Positions 1 through 7,806 of a stretch of 52,391 nucleotides of DNA are shown here, piece by piece (position 1 is the first letter of the stretch; every line of letters starts with the position of its first letter). The notes beneath the pieces are model-generated. The model worked only from the letters and a program-made list of their open reading frames with translations. It was not told the origin of the DNA and did no database searches. A program made the position numbers and the translations under genes. The stretch is from Desulfobacteraceae bacterium. Lineage in GTDB: Bacteria > Desulfobacterota > Desulfobacteria > Desulfobacterales > Desulfosarcinaceae. Where the stretch lies: the NCBI GenBank assembly GCA_003599575.1, contig QZKV01000025.1, forward strand, positions 1 through 52,391, in the 5' to 3' direction.

Positions 1-194
1 AAAAAGCCAAGCAAGAAGGCAAGGCAAAAGTGATTTTGTTTAATTTCAGCGGGCACGGTCTGCTCGACTTGAGCGGATACGAGAAGTATCTGGCCGGTAA
101 AATCACCGATTTTGAACTCAGCGATGCCGATATGGCCGAATCCATGAAAGTGTTTGCCGATTTTCCCAAACCAGTGACGCTCAAGAGTGCTTAG
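1..194 (+). CDS. trpB: Tryptophan synthase beta chain, TrpB2-like (3' end only)
   Basis: Only the last 63 codons are in the window; the gene enters from the left and stops at TAG 192-194. The tail carries FNFSGHGLLDLSGYEKYLAG. This resembles the C-terminal glycine/serine segment of TrpB2-type tryptophan synthase beta chains, which read roughly LSGHGHFDL, rather than the LSGRGDKD form of classical TrpB1. Family knowledge: this PLP enzyme condenses indole with serine to give tryptophan. PLP-binding residues upstream are outside the window, so the assignment rests on a short tail. A TrpB-like paralogue of other function cannot be excluded. The next reading frame begins 2 nt after the stop. Confidence 0.7.
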   Translation, partial: KAKQEGKAKVILFNFSGHGLLDLSGYEKYLAGKITDFELSDADMAESMKVFADFPKPVTLKSA

Positions 195-196
195 CT

Positions 197-481
197 TTGC
201 CAAAATCGTATGATGATCTGGAAAGGCGCTGCCCTCGTTTGGGCGGGCCGGTGCGCTTCCGCTATTGCCGAACCAGCGGAAAAGATCCGTGCTATAAAGT
301 GTTCGACTGCTGGTGGGAGCAATTCGATGTGAGCGGCTATTTCCGCCGTCACATGAATCGCGATGATTTTGAACGCCTGGCCGCCGCCCGTCCGCCCGAT
401 AAGATGGCCAGCCTGCTTTCGCTGATCCGCCAGGCGCAGGAGCGGATGACCCAAAGCAACGAACAGAAATCCGATAAGTGA
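197..481 (+). CDS. Small cysteine-containing protein of unknown function
   Basis: A 94-residue soluble protein that I do not recognise. It starts with TTG at 197, 2 nt after the trpB stop, so it is probably translated with that gene. The N-terminal half has three cysteines in CRTSGKDPCYKVFDCWW plus one nearer the start, and then an aromatic-rich patch (CWWEQFDVSGYF). The C-terminal half is charged and helical (LLSLIRQAQERM). There is no signal peptide or membrane segment. The cysteine spacing could suit metal binding, but this is inference only. Coding status is supported by the tight spacing to trpB and protein-like composition in this frame; the antisense frame over the same bases looks like a shadow. 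Confidence 0.65.
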   Translation: MPKSYDDLERRCPRLGGPVRFRYCRTSGKDPCYKVFDCWWEQFDVSGYFRRHMNRDDFERLAAARPPDKMASLLSLIRQAQERMTQSNEQKSDK

Positions 482-621
482 TGCAGCGCCCCATCCGCCC
501 AAGAGCGGGTGGGGCGACCCGCCTATAGTCTATCCGACAGCAAAACAAAGGTGCGCGTGTGGTTGCACGTGGTTGTCATTCACATGCGAACCTTTTGACT
601 CATTTCACCCGGGATGTAAGG

Positions 622-1212
622 ATGAAAAAGCATTCCTCACTGGCACGGCAGATGCTGATCTATTTTGGCTTTATCGCCGTCGCGGCGTTGTTGATCACCG
701 TTGAATTCGTGTGGGCCGTGCGGATCATCATGTCTCAGGCTCAGGCGATGGTCCAATTGCCGGCCGGCGCGGATGGTATCGCGCATATTCTCACGGCCTT
801 GCGCACTCTGCAGGAAAAAGCATTTCTGATCGGCATTGTGCAGGCGCTGGTCACATTGATCGTCCTGGTCATGCTGATTCGCAGAATCACGGACCCGCTT
901 CAACATATGATCGAAAAAGCCCGGCGGATATCGGAAGGCGATCTCAGCCGGACCATCCGGGTACACAGGCGGGACGAAATCGGGCTTTTGGCGGAAACCA
1001 TCAATGGCTTGACCAGCAACATTCAGGAAATCGTGGCTTTCGGCATGTCGACGGAAGCCTCTTTGCAAGCCTCCCTCAAAGGGCTGCGCGACCGGGTGAA
1101 ACAGGATCCCATCGGTTGCGCGCAGATGGAAAAGATGGAGAAAACACTTGGCGGTTTCGGCGCTCTTCTGGAAGGTTTCCAGCTTCTTCCGGCGCCGCCC
1201 ACCGATACATAG
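622..1212 (+). CDS. Two-helix membrane protein with HAMP domain
   Basis: A 196-residue inner-membrane protein. The start at ATG 622 is preferred to an in-frame upstream start at 559 because it follows a GTAAGG ribosome site and begins with a basic MKKH. Helix 1 spans about residues 10-32 and helix 2 about 74-93. They enclose a periplasmic loop of only about 40 residues, too small for a usual sensor domain. A HAMP domain follows (RRITDPLQHMIEKARRISEGDL...RRDEIGLLAETINGLTSNI, about 94-146). After it come roughly 50 helical residues and no methyl-accepting, kinase or cyclase domain. It looks like a receptor or histidine kinase without an output domain, so it may act as a partner subunit. The TauE-like gene begins 10 nt after its stop. 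Confidence 0.75.
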   Translation: MKKHSSLARQMLIYFGFIAVAALLITVEFVWAVRIIMSQAQAMVQLPAGADGIAHILTALRTLQEKAFLIGIVQALVTLIVLVMLIRRITDPLQHMIEKARRISEGDLSRTIRVHRRDEIGLLAETINGLTSNIQEIVAFGMSTEASLQASLKGLRDRVKQDPIGCAQMEKMEKTLGGFGALLEGFQLLPAPPTDT

Positions 1213-1221
1213 GCGGAAAAA

Positions 1222-1986
1222 ATGGGCAGTGAATGGATCGCATTGCCGGCCGGTTTTCTCATCGCAACTTTGGCCACTCTGATCGGATTTGGCGGAGGCA
1301 TTCTCTGGATGCCGTTTCTCATCCTTGTCGCCAACCTGGAGCCGGCCCAGGCCGTAACGACCTCCCTGATCGTTCAGGTGGGCGGAATGGGCTCCGGCAG
1401 CCTGGCGGTCATTGCGGCGCGCAAGGCCGATCTGAAGCTTTCATTATATCTTTCGGCGTGCGCATTTGTCGGAATTCCTGCGGGCGTGTGGCTGTCCAAG
1501 GTGATCTCGGCCGATTCGATCATTTTTCTGCTGGGTGTGGTCAGCCTGGCCATGGCGCTCGTTTTTGTATATACGCATGAAGACGACAGCGCCGCGGTAG
1601 CGAAAACGGTTTCCCTGCAGCGGGCCGCTCCGTATCTTTCGCTTTCGACGGTTTTCGCTGTCCTGACCGGTCTTTTATCCATGGGTGTGGGAGATTTTCT
1701 GGTCCCGATCCTGCGCAATCGTCTGAAGATCGGCATGGAAGCGGCCATGTCGACCTGCCTGGTGGTGATGGCGGTCAACGCGGCCTTTGCCGCCGGGCTG
1801 CACCTGGCCACAGGCGACCGCTTCGCATTGGAGGTGGTGCTTTGGGCGATCCCCGGCGTACTGATCGGCGGTCAGCTCGGACCGCGCCTGGCGGGCCGCA
1901 TCGCCGATCAGACGCTCAAGGAAATCTTCATTTTAAGTCTTTCCCTGGCGGGAATTCATATGATGTTCAACGTACAAGGCATGTGA
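1222..1986 (+). CDS. TSUP family sulfite exporter TauE/SafE-like permease
   Basis: A 254-residue polytopic membrane protein with the features of the TauE/SafE (TSUP, DUF81) family. There are two related halves, each opening with a glycine-rich stretch: IGFGGGILWMPFLI near residue 20 and LLSMGVGDFLVPILRNRL near 150. Seven to eight helices are visible. Family members move small sulfur-containing or organic anions such as sulfite, sulfoacetate or taurine-derived compounds across the inner membrane. The substrate here cannot be read from sequence. It is closely spaced after the HAMP protein, so the two may share a transcript. Length is normal for the family. Confidence 0.85.
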   Translation: MGSEWIALPAGFLIATLATLIGFGGGILWMPFLILVANLEPAQAVTTSLIVQVGGMGSGSLAVIAARKADLKLSLYLSACAFVGIPAGVWLSKVISADSIIFLLGVVSLAMALVFVYTHEDDSAAVAKTVSLQRAAPYLSLSTVFAVLTGLLSMGVGDFLVPILRNRLKIGMEAAMSTCLVVMAVNAAFAAGLHLATGDRFALEVVLWAIPGVLIGGQLGPRLAGRIADQTLKEIFILSLSLAGIHMMFNVQGM

Positions 1987-2369
1987 AAAAATGGTGCCGT
2001 TTTGGTGTCCGAAATCGCACGGCTGTTCCGCGGCCGGCACATTCTCGGGCGCGTGCGGCGCACCCGCAAATTCACCGATTTTCTGGACCTGGTCAGCACG
2101 GCCGCGGAATCTGCGCCCTCTGGAATGTAGCCGCGCCGAAGGTTCTTTATTTTCAGGACGGCGTGATTATTTTTTTAGGCTGCCAAACAATGAGGCCCAC
2201 CGCACCAATGACTCCTGTGCGCTGGAGCGGTGTGCTTGGACTGGTTGCGACAGGGGCTGGTCGATGCCGTGCCGCGGAGGATTGCCTGAAACCACCCGTT
2301 GCAGTACCCACGCGCGTTCCGGAAAAAACTTAAGGCAGTTTGCATGCCGCCTACGAGAAGGGAAGTTCT
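1987..2369 (+). other. 383-nt stretch without a convincing large gene
   Basis: Between the TauE-like gene and the M48 peptidase, no reading frame resembles a known family. The frames open at 1991 and 1842 give Arg/Cys/Pro-rich low-quality translations. The one protein-like piece is the short frame at 2002-2130, annotated separately. A further 48-codon frame (ATG 2190 to stop at 2333) has no recognisable content. The stretch could also hold the promoter of the peptidase, but I see no clear -35/-10 pair. Confidence 0.5.
2002..2130 (+). CDS. Possible small basic protein (about 42 aa)
   Basis: A short frame from TTG 2002 (or GTG 2005) to TAG 2128-2130. It translates to a basic, helix-compatible peptide containing ARLFRGRHILGRVRRT followed by KFTDFLDLVSTAAE. 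It is in the same frame as the preceding TauE-like gene, whose TGA lies 15 nt upstream. Composition is far more protein-like than the two overlapping frames. There is no good ribosome binding site and no family I recognise. It could be a real small protein, a decayed C-terminal extension of the exporter, or chance. Confidence 0.3.
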   Translation: MVSEIARLFRGRHILGRVRRTRKFTDFLDLVSTAAESAPSGM

Positions 2370-3197
2370 ATGATGGGAAGCATTTTAAGAGGATCCAGAC
2401 CGTGGATCGCCGCAGTACTGGGAATTGTTCTGCTGGCCTGCACCCAGGTGCCTATTACCGGGCGTGAAAGCCTCCAACTGGTACCCAATAACCAGCTGAT
2501 GAGTTTGGCTGTACAGCAATACGATCAGACCTTGAAGAACAGCAAACTGTCCACCGATGCCGAGAAAAGCGCCATGGTCAAAAACGTGGGCATGCGCATC
2601 GCCGCGGCGGCGGAGAATTATCTGCGCGAAGTGGGACAGCCCGACAAGGCCGAGGGTTTTGAGTGGGAATTCAATCTCATCGAGGACGATAAGACCGCCA
2701 ACGCCTGGGTGTTGCCCGGCGGCAAGGCGGCTGTATACACCGGCATTTTGAAACACACCCAAGATGAAAACGGCCTGGCGGTGGTGATGGGGCATGAAGT
2801 GGCTCACGCTCTGGCCAATCACGGCAACGAACGGATGAGCCAGGGGCTGCTGGCCCAGTTGGGCGGCGTGGCGCTGGCGGTCGCCGTGTCCCAGAAACCG
2901 GCTCAAACCCAGCAGCTCTTCATGTCCGCCTATGGCGTGGGCGCCAGCGTAGGACTGTTGCTGCCCTACAGCCGCTTGCATGAAAGCGAGGCCGATCACA
3001 TCGGCTTGATCCTGATGGCCAAAGCCGGCTACGACCCCCGCGCGGCAGTTCCCTTCTGGCAGCGCATGAACGAGGAAAAGGGATCCCGCCCCCCGGAATT
3101 CTTGTCCACCCATCCGGAGCCGGAGACCCGCATGGCCAAAATCGAAGAACATTTGCCCGAGGCACTTGCCTATTACGAGCGGGCCAAACCGAAATAA
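2370..3197 (+). CDS. M48 family zinc metalloprotease, lipoprotein
   Basis: A 275-residue M48 peptidase. ATG 2370 follows the purine-rich GAGAAGGGAAG and gives a signal peptide ending in a lipobox (IVLLACTQ), so the mature protein is probably an outer-membrane or periplasmic lipoprotein. The zinc motif HEVAH is at MGHEVAHALANHGNERMS, and the third ligand is the Glu in LHESEADHIGL, both as in the M48C (BepA/LoiP-like) group. No TPR tail follows, unlike BepA. The role is probably periplasmic quality control. The C-terminal FLSTHPEPETRM motif is also usual in this family. An upstream in-frame start at 2340 would bury the signal peptide and is rejected. Confidence 0.88.
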   Translation: MMGSILRGSRPWIAAVLGIVLLACTQVPITGRESLQLVPNNQLMSLAVQQYDQTLKNSKLSTDAEKSAMVKNVGMRIAAAAENYLREVGQPDKAEGFEWEFNLIEDDKTANAWVLPGGKAAVYTGILKHTQDENGLAVVMGHEVAHALANHGNERMSQGLLAQLGGVALAVAVSQKPAQTQQLFMSAYGVGASVGLLLPYSRLHESEADHIGLILMAKAGYDPRAAVPFWQRMNEEKGSRPPEFLSTHPEPETRMAKIEEHLPEALAYYERAKPK

Positions 3198-3239
3198 GAG
3201 ATCAATTCATCAATTTCGTCTTCAGGTCCGAGGTGAATC

Positions 3240-4058
3240 ATCGATACCAAAGCGATCATCGACCGCACCCTGGCCAGGCTGTTCACCCGCTTTCCGTCGC
3301 TGTTCCGCCGCTGGATACGCACGCATAAGTTCATCGAATCCAGCGATGTGCCCTGGCAGCCCTTTCAGGGAAAGGCCGTACAGAGCCGGGTGGCCCTGAT
3401 TACCACGGCCGGCGTGCACCTTAATAGCGACGTGCCTTTCAACATGCGCGATCCGGCCGGCGATCCGACCTTCCGGGAGATTCCCGCCGATGCGCCCCCC
3501 GGCACCTGGACCATTACCCATAACTACTATGACCACACGGATGCGGATAAAGACATCAACGTGGTCTTTCCATTCGAACGATTGCGGGAGTTGGCCGAAT
3601 TGGGCGAGATCGGAGCCCTCAACCAGCGCCATTTCTCATTCATGGGCCACATCCTGCCGCCCCATATTCACACCTTGATGCACAGCACCGCTCCCCAGGT
3701 GGCCCGCCTGCTCAAGCAGGACGGCGTGGACATCGCCATTCTGACCCCCGCCTGAGGTTTATGCAATCAGTCCGTGGGACTGATCCAGCGCATCATCGAA
3801 GCAGCCGGAATAGCGACGATTTCAGTCACCCTGTCGCGCGGCATCAGCCAGAAAGTGAAACCGCCGCGCGCGGTCTATACCGGTTTCCCACTGGGCCACC
3901 CGTTCGCCTATCCCCACCAGCGTTTCCGCCAGCTTCAACTGCTGCGCCTTCTGTTGAACTACATGGAGACCCTGGAGACTCCCGGACGGATCGTCGTGCA
4001 CAATCTCACCCATGACGGAGATCCGGAAGCCCATTGCGTGCTATGTCAAGGCTTGTAA
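3240..4058 (+). CDS. GrdB/PrdB-family selenoprotein; in-frame UGA at 3753-3755 read as selenocysteine
   Basis: Two open frames in the same phase, split by one TGA, read as a single 272-residue protein. The first part has VALITTAGVHL, MRDPAGDPTFREIP, HNYYDHTDADKDINVVFP and RHFSFMGHI; the second continues from GLCNQS. These are hallmarks of the glycine/sarcosine/betaine/D-proline reductase selenoprotein B family. The TGA sits in LTPA-U-GLC, giving a UxxC redox motif where the family carries selenocysteine. A perfect hairpin follows (see SECIS entry). No glycine reductase partner genes are nearby, so it is a stand-alone member of unknown substrate. Family-like sequence (DTKAIIDRTLARLFTRFP) extends upstream to 3240, where the codon is ATC placed 6 nt after GAGG; the first usual start is GTG 3348. 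The start is therefore uncertain. Confidence 0.85.
3766..3784 (+). promoter_or_regulatory. Bacterial SECIS-like hairpin after the selenocysteine UGA
   Basis: ATCAGTCC (3766-3773) and GGACTGAT (3777-3784) form a perfect 8-bp stem closed by a GTG loop (3774-3776). The loop begins 18 nt after the UGA at 3753-3755. Bacterial SECIS elements are hairpins inside the coding region, with the apical loop roughly 16-37 nt past the UGA and a G in the first loop positions, recognised by SelB. All of this is met here. The hairpin lies within codons for NQSVGLI. Confidence 0.75.
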
Positions 4059-4216
4059 ACACTTTATCCCTCGATGAGTCTCCCTCCAATAGATGGAAGT
4101 CGCCGCGCAGAGTTCAGCCTTCGACCGCGATTGGATCCTACCGGCAGCGGGTGACAAGATCTTGGGGCAGCCTTATGTTGAAAACCAATTCAAAGAGAAC
4201 CAAGGACGGATCAGGT

Positions 4217-5386
4217 ATGTCCCATGCCACACGCCTGCAGATACGCTGGCATCAGGCCATGGCCGAGATCGATCGGAGTCAATGGGATCGTCTTGCCGAA
4301 CCGCTGGAAACACCCTTGCTCGAATGGCGCTGGCTGCATCAAATGGAGGCTTCGGGCAGCATCAGCCCCCCGGCCGGATGGCACCCGCGGCATTTGACCG
4401 TGTGGAAAGGCCGGCACATGGTGGGTGCGGCGCCGCTATATATCAAAACCCACAGCGACGGCGAATTCGTCTATGACCAGTGGTGGGCGCGCTGGGCCCG
4501 CGAGGCCGGCATTTCCTATTACCCCAAGCTGGTGGGGATGAGCCCGGTTACGCCGGCGGTGGGGTACCGGTTTTTATTCGAGGCCGAAGCGGAAAATGAT
4601 GACGTTCACAAGGCCATGTTTGCCGCCATCGACGATCTCTGCCTTAAAATGGGCCTATCCGGCTGCCATCTCTTGTTTGTGGATCCGCAGTGGATGAAAA
4701 CCTTCGATGGCGTGCGATTTGTTCCCTGGCAGCATCAAAGCTTCCTGTGGCGCAATGAGGGTTTCACGGATTTTGACGATTATCTCCGCCCCTTCAAGTC
4801 CTCCCAGCGCCGCAATATCCTGCGCGAGCGTCAGCAGATGCACAAGATGCGCATCACCATCCGCGCACTCAGCCATGCGGAAATCGAGCCCGACTTGTCC
4901 TGTTTGATGTACAAGTATTATCTGAACACCAATGCCCAGTACGGGCCCTGGGCAGCCCGGTTTCTCAATGAAGACTTTTTCAGGGGCCTCTTTAAAGATT
5001 GCCGCCACCGCCTGCTGCTCATTGCCGCCTACCATCCCTCCAGCCCACGGCCTCTGGCATTGTCGCTGCTGCTGCACAAGGGTGATCAACTGATCGGGCG
5101 CTATTGGGGCTGCGCTCATCCGATAAAAGATCTGCACTTTAACATGTGCTACTATGCGCCCATCGAATGGGCCATTGAAAACGGCGTCCGCTGGTTTGAT
5201 CCAGGGGCGGGCTCGCCGCATAAGATCTACCGCGGCTTCAAAGCGGTGGCCAATATCAGCCTGCACCGCTTTTATGAGCCCCGCCTGCGGTTGCTGTTCG
5301 GTCGGTTCATCGGCGGGATCAATCAGGTTGAGCAAGCCAACATCGAGGCGCTGAATGAAAAACTGCCCTATGCGGCAGTTCGGTGA
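4217..5386 (+). CDS. FemAB-like / GNAT-fold acyltransferase family protein
   Basis: A 389-residue soluble protein resembling the DUF482/FemAB-like family. Visible landmarks are LLEWRWLHQMEASGSI at the N-terminus, HLTVWKGRHMVGAAPLYIK, FKSSQRRNILRERQQM in the middle, and the C-terminal YAPIEWAIENGVRWFDPGAG...HKIYRGF, which corresponds to the acyl-CoA-binding GNAT-like half. Members are thought to transfer acyl or aminoacyl groups, but the physiological substrate is not known. ATG 4217 is preferred because AAGGACGGA lies about 8 nt upstream; ATG 4172 in the same frame is possible. It ends about 95 nt before the convergent clpS. Confidence 0.75.
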   Translation: MSHATRLQIRWHQAMAEIDRSQWDRLAEPLETPLLEWRWLHQMEASGSISPPAGWHPRHLTVWKGRHMVGAAPLYIKTHSDGEFVYDQWWARWAREAGISYYPKLVGMSPVTPAVGYRFLFEAEAENDDVHKAMFAAIDDLCLKMGLSGCHLLFVDPQWMKTFDGVRFVPWQHQSFLWRNEGFTDFDDYLRPFKSSQRRNILRERQQMHKMRITIRALSHAEIEPDLSCLMYKYYLNTNAQYGPWAARFLNEDFFRGLFKDCRHRLLLIAAYHPSSPRPLALSLLLHKGDQLIGRYWGCAHPIKDLHFNMCYYAPIEWAIENGVRWFDPGAGSPHKIYRGFKAVANISLHRFYEPRLRLLFGRFIGGINQVEQANIEALNEKLPYAAVR

Positions 5387-5482
5387 TTGCGCTGATCAGT
5401 CAACCGGTCGATGATTGAACTGGTTACAAAAAACAAGGTTCGGCAGCAGGGAAAAAACGCCGATCAATGCACTGCAGGAAAA

Positions 5483-5797
5483 TCAGTCGGGCTCCATGGT
5501 CAGTTTGAGCGGAAAGCCGTTTTCGCGCGCAATGGTCGTAACGGTCGTTATCTTGGTTTCAGCGATTTCGCGGGAGAACACACCCGCCACCCCCCTGCCA
5601 TGATTATGAACACGCCACATCAGTTCCATGGCTTCATTTACCGGTTTGTGAAAAACATACACCAGGATTTCCACCACGAATTCTTTGGTGGTGAAATCGT
5701 CGTTATGCAAAAGCACCCGGTACATCGGAGGTTCTTTGGTGCGTTCCTCTGTGTGCTCCTTGACCTCTTCGATGATCCCGGGTTTTGGATCGCTCAT
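5483..5797 (-). CDS. clpS: ATP-dependent Clp protease adaptor ClpS
   Basis: A 104-residue protein that matches ClpS over its length. It has a disordered acidic N-terminal tail (about 25 residues) and then the core with YRVLLHNDDFTTKEFVVEILVYVFHKPVNEAMELMWRVHNHGRGVAGVFSREIAETK. The NDD motif near residue 32 and the His in VHNHG correspond to the N-degron pocket. ClpS delivers N-end-rule substrates to ClpAP. No clpA is adjacent, although the related disaggregase clpB lies about 14 kb away. The following gene on this strand is not part of the aro operon, which lies upstream of it with about 120 nt between. Confidence 0.93.
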   Translation of the reverse strand: MSDPKPGIIEEVKEHTEERTKEPPMYRVLLHNDDFTTKEFVVEILVYVFHKPVNEAMELMWRVHNHGRGVAGVFSREIAETKITTVTTIARENGFPLKLTMEPD

Positions 5798-5920
5798 GCC
5801 ATGCCTCGCAGATGATTATTGAAATTGAAAATTAACACCGGTGCGATCGGAATCAACCCCCGGCGGGCAGGTGCGCGAGAAAGCCATCGCCATTTGCGAT
5901 GCATGCTGTTTTTGGTGGCT

Positions 5921-6661
5921 CTAATGCGAAGTATTTTGCTGTAAACGCGCATCGATGCGCGCCATGGCCGCCATGAAGGCCTCTCTTATCCCGCGGGCAT
6001 ATGGGTTGAACCGGTGCATGTCTTCGAACAGCTGCCAGGTGTCGTTGTTGACCACACCCAGAATATGCAGCAGCCGCTTGTACCCCTCGGTGTCGATGTC
6101 CAGCGGGACAGCGCCGAATTCGGACAGGCTGCGTCCAATGAAATGGGTCAGCGACAGGCTGACGGCGATTTTACGGTCATGCTCGGAGGGCGATGTTTCG
6201 ATGACCAAAAGCCCTTTTTGCGCCAGCCACGCGCGGATCTTTCCATACCGTTCGGCCGCGATGCGCTCCGGACAAATCACGATTTTGTGTCCATGCAGGG
6301 ATTTGGCGGCACTGTCCGGCCCGAACATGGGATGGGTGGCCAGGATCTCCACACCTTCGGGCAGCCATTGACGCATCCATTGGGCGGGATACTCTTTGAC
6401 CGAGCAGACATCCGCCACGAGGGTACCGGCCGTGAGCAGCGGCGCGATCTGCCGCAGGGTGGTCTGCATGGCCGAAATGGGAACGCACAGAATGACGATA
6501 CGCTGTGCGCAGGCCTCCTCCAGCGGCACCAGGCGGCCTCCGGCGGAGAGGATATCGGCGGCCTTGTCCTTGCTGCGGGTGTGCACCACCACCGTGAATT
6601 CAGGGGACAGGTACTTTACCGTCAAGCGTCCGAAACGACCATAGCCGATCAATCCTATCAT
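5921..6661 (-). CDS. tyrA: Prephenate/arogenate dehydrogenase family protein (TyrA)
   Basis: A 246-residue dehydrogenase with an N-terminal Rossmann motif (GLIGYGRFG), then DVCSVKEYP and THPMFGPDSA, both characteristic of prephenate dehydrogenases, and a helical C-terminal dimer domain. It oxidatively decarboxylates prephenate or arogenate with NAD(P) in tyrosine synthesis. There is no fused chorismate mutase or ACT domain, so it is the short form. Its ATG overlaps the end of the aminotransferase gene by 4 nt. With that neighbour, the arogenate route (transamination first) is plausible but not proven. Confidence 0.85.
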   Translation of the reverse strand: MIGLIGYGRFGRLTVKYLSPEFTVVVHTRSKDKAADILSAGGRLVPLEEACAQRIVILCVPISAMQTTLRQIAPLLTAGTLVADVCSVKEYPAQWMRQWLPEGVEILATHPMFGPDSAAKSLHGHKIVICPERIAAERYGKIRAWLAQKGLLVIETSPSEHDRKIAVSLSLTHFIGRSLSEFGAVPLDIDTEGYKRLLHILGVVNNDTWQLFEDMHRFNPYARGIREAFMAAMARIDARLQQNTSH

Positions 6662-7806
6662 AAGGCCTCTTTTATTTTAGCGAAGGCGCGTTGCAGTGTC
6701 TCTTCATCCGTGCCGAAAGAAATGCGCAGGTGGCCCGGCCCGTGAAAGGCCTCGCCGGGGACCAGGGCTACGCCGGCATCCCTGAGCAGCCGGGCGGCGA
6801 AATCGGCGCTCGATTCACCGGATCGCAGAAGCGCGGAGACCTGCGGGAACAGGTAAAACGCCCCCTGGCCGGGGACGCATTCAAAAATGGCGCGGGTCAG
6901 TGCAAGGGCCGCATCCCGGCGCCGCTGCAAAACATCCCTGCGCTGATGGACTATGGATTGATCCATGGCCAATGCCGCCATGGCCCCATACTGTGCAAAC
7001 GTGCATACGTTGCCGGTGCTGTGGCTCTGCAGACGGGTCAGCGCCTGAATGATGGATTTATCTGCGGCTACATAGCCGATACGGAAGCCGGTCATATTGT
7101 AGTGCTTGGAAAAACTGCGCACGGTGATGACCCGCTTCCGGTCAGGGGCGACATCCCCTGCGGGGACATGCGGCCTCCCGTCGAAAGTATAGGCGTGATA
7201 CGCCTCGTCCGCGATCAAGTAGAGCTCCCGCTCGCCCGCCAGACGGGCCGTCTCGGCAACGGCCTCCGCCGTATAGACCGCACCGGTCGGATTGTTGGGT
7301 GAGTTGATCAGGACGGCCCGCGTGCGAATGCTGATCGCCCGCCGGATGCGCTCAGGATCGAGCTGGAAACCGGCTCCGGCATCCACCAGGACCGGCCGAC
7401 CGCCTGCCAGTTTGACCTGTTCTGTGAAGCTGACCCAGCAGGGCCGCACGATGATCACCTCGTCACCCGGGTCGCACAGGACCTGACAGAGAGAAAAGAG
7501 GGCCTGCTTGGCTCCGTTGGTCAGAAGGATGTTGTCGGCATCGTATCCTTGGAAGGATTCGGCCAGGCGGCTGCGCAGAGCCGGCTCGCCGGGTACGGGG
7601 CCGTAACGGGTGTGCTGTTCAGCCAGAGCCTTTTGCGTGGCTGCGATGATCGGTTCGGGCGTGGCGAAATCAGGTTCACCGACGGCCAGGTTGATGACTT
7701 CGCGCCCCTGGCGGCGCAAGGTTTGGGCCAGGGCGGAGATCCGCGTAGTCGTGGATTCGCTGACCGAGCCGATGCGGGCGGAGAGCCGGGGGGCTTGCTT
7801 CAACAT
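6658..7806 (-). CDS. Class I/II aminotransferase (aspartate/prephenate aminotransferase type)
   Basis: A 382-residue PLP enzyme of fold type I. Landmarks are [40 protein letters not shown] and the PLP lysine in [17 protein letters not shown], followed by the substrate-carboxylate Arg in the C-terminal [11 protein letters not shown] at 7806 is chosen over a longer frame because the family starts at this point and because it overlaps the aroC stop by 7 nt, suggesting coupled translation. The pathway context suggests it transaminates prephenate or 4-hydroxyphenylpyruvate, but aspartate aminotransferase activity is equally compatible. Confidence 0.88.
   Translation of the reverse strand: MLKQAPRLSARIGSVSESTTTRISALAQTLRRQGREVINLAVGEPDFATPEPIIAATQKALAEQHTRYGPVPGEPALRSRLAESFQGYDADNILLTNGAKQALFSLCQVLCDPGDEVIIVRPCWVSFTEQVKLAGGRPVLVDAGAGFQLDPERIRRAISIRTRAVLINSPNNPTGAVYTAEAVAETARLAGERELYLIADEAYHAYTFDGRPHVPAGDVAPDRKRVITVRSFSKHYNMTGFRIGYVAADKSIIQALTRLQSHSTGNVCTFAQYGAMAALAMDQSIVHQRRDVLQRRRDAALALTRAIFECVPGQGAFYLFPQVSALLRSGESSADFAARLLRDAGVALVPGEAFHGPGHLRISFGTDEETLQRAFAKIKEAL

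Noticed and set aside
640..656. TGGCACGGCAGATGC as a sigma-54 promoter
   Set aside because: It lies within the coding sequence of the HAMP protein, and the downstream element is imperfect (ATGC instead of TTGC).
1984..2130. UGA at 1984-1986 of the TauE-like gene as a second selenocysteine or read-through codon into 2002-2130
   Set aside because: No UxxC or similar motif, no hairpin beyond the UGA, and the family normally ends here.
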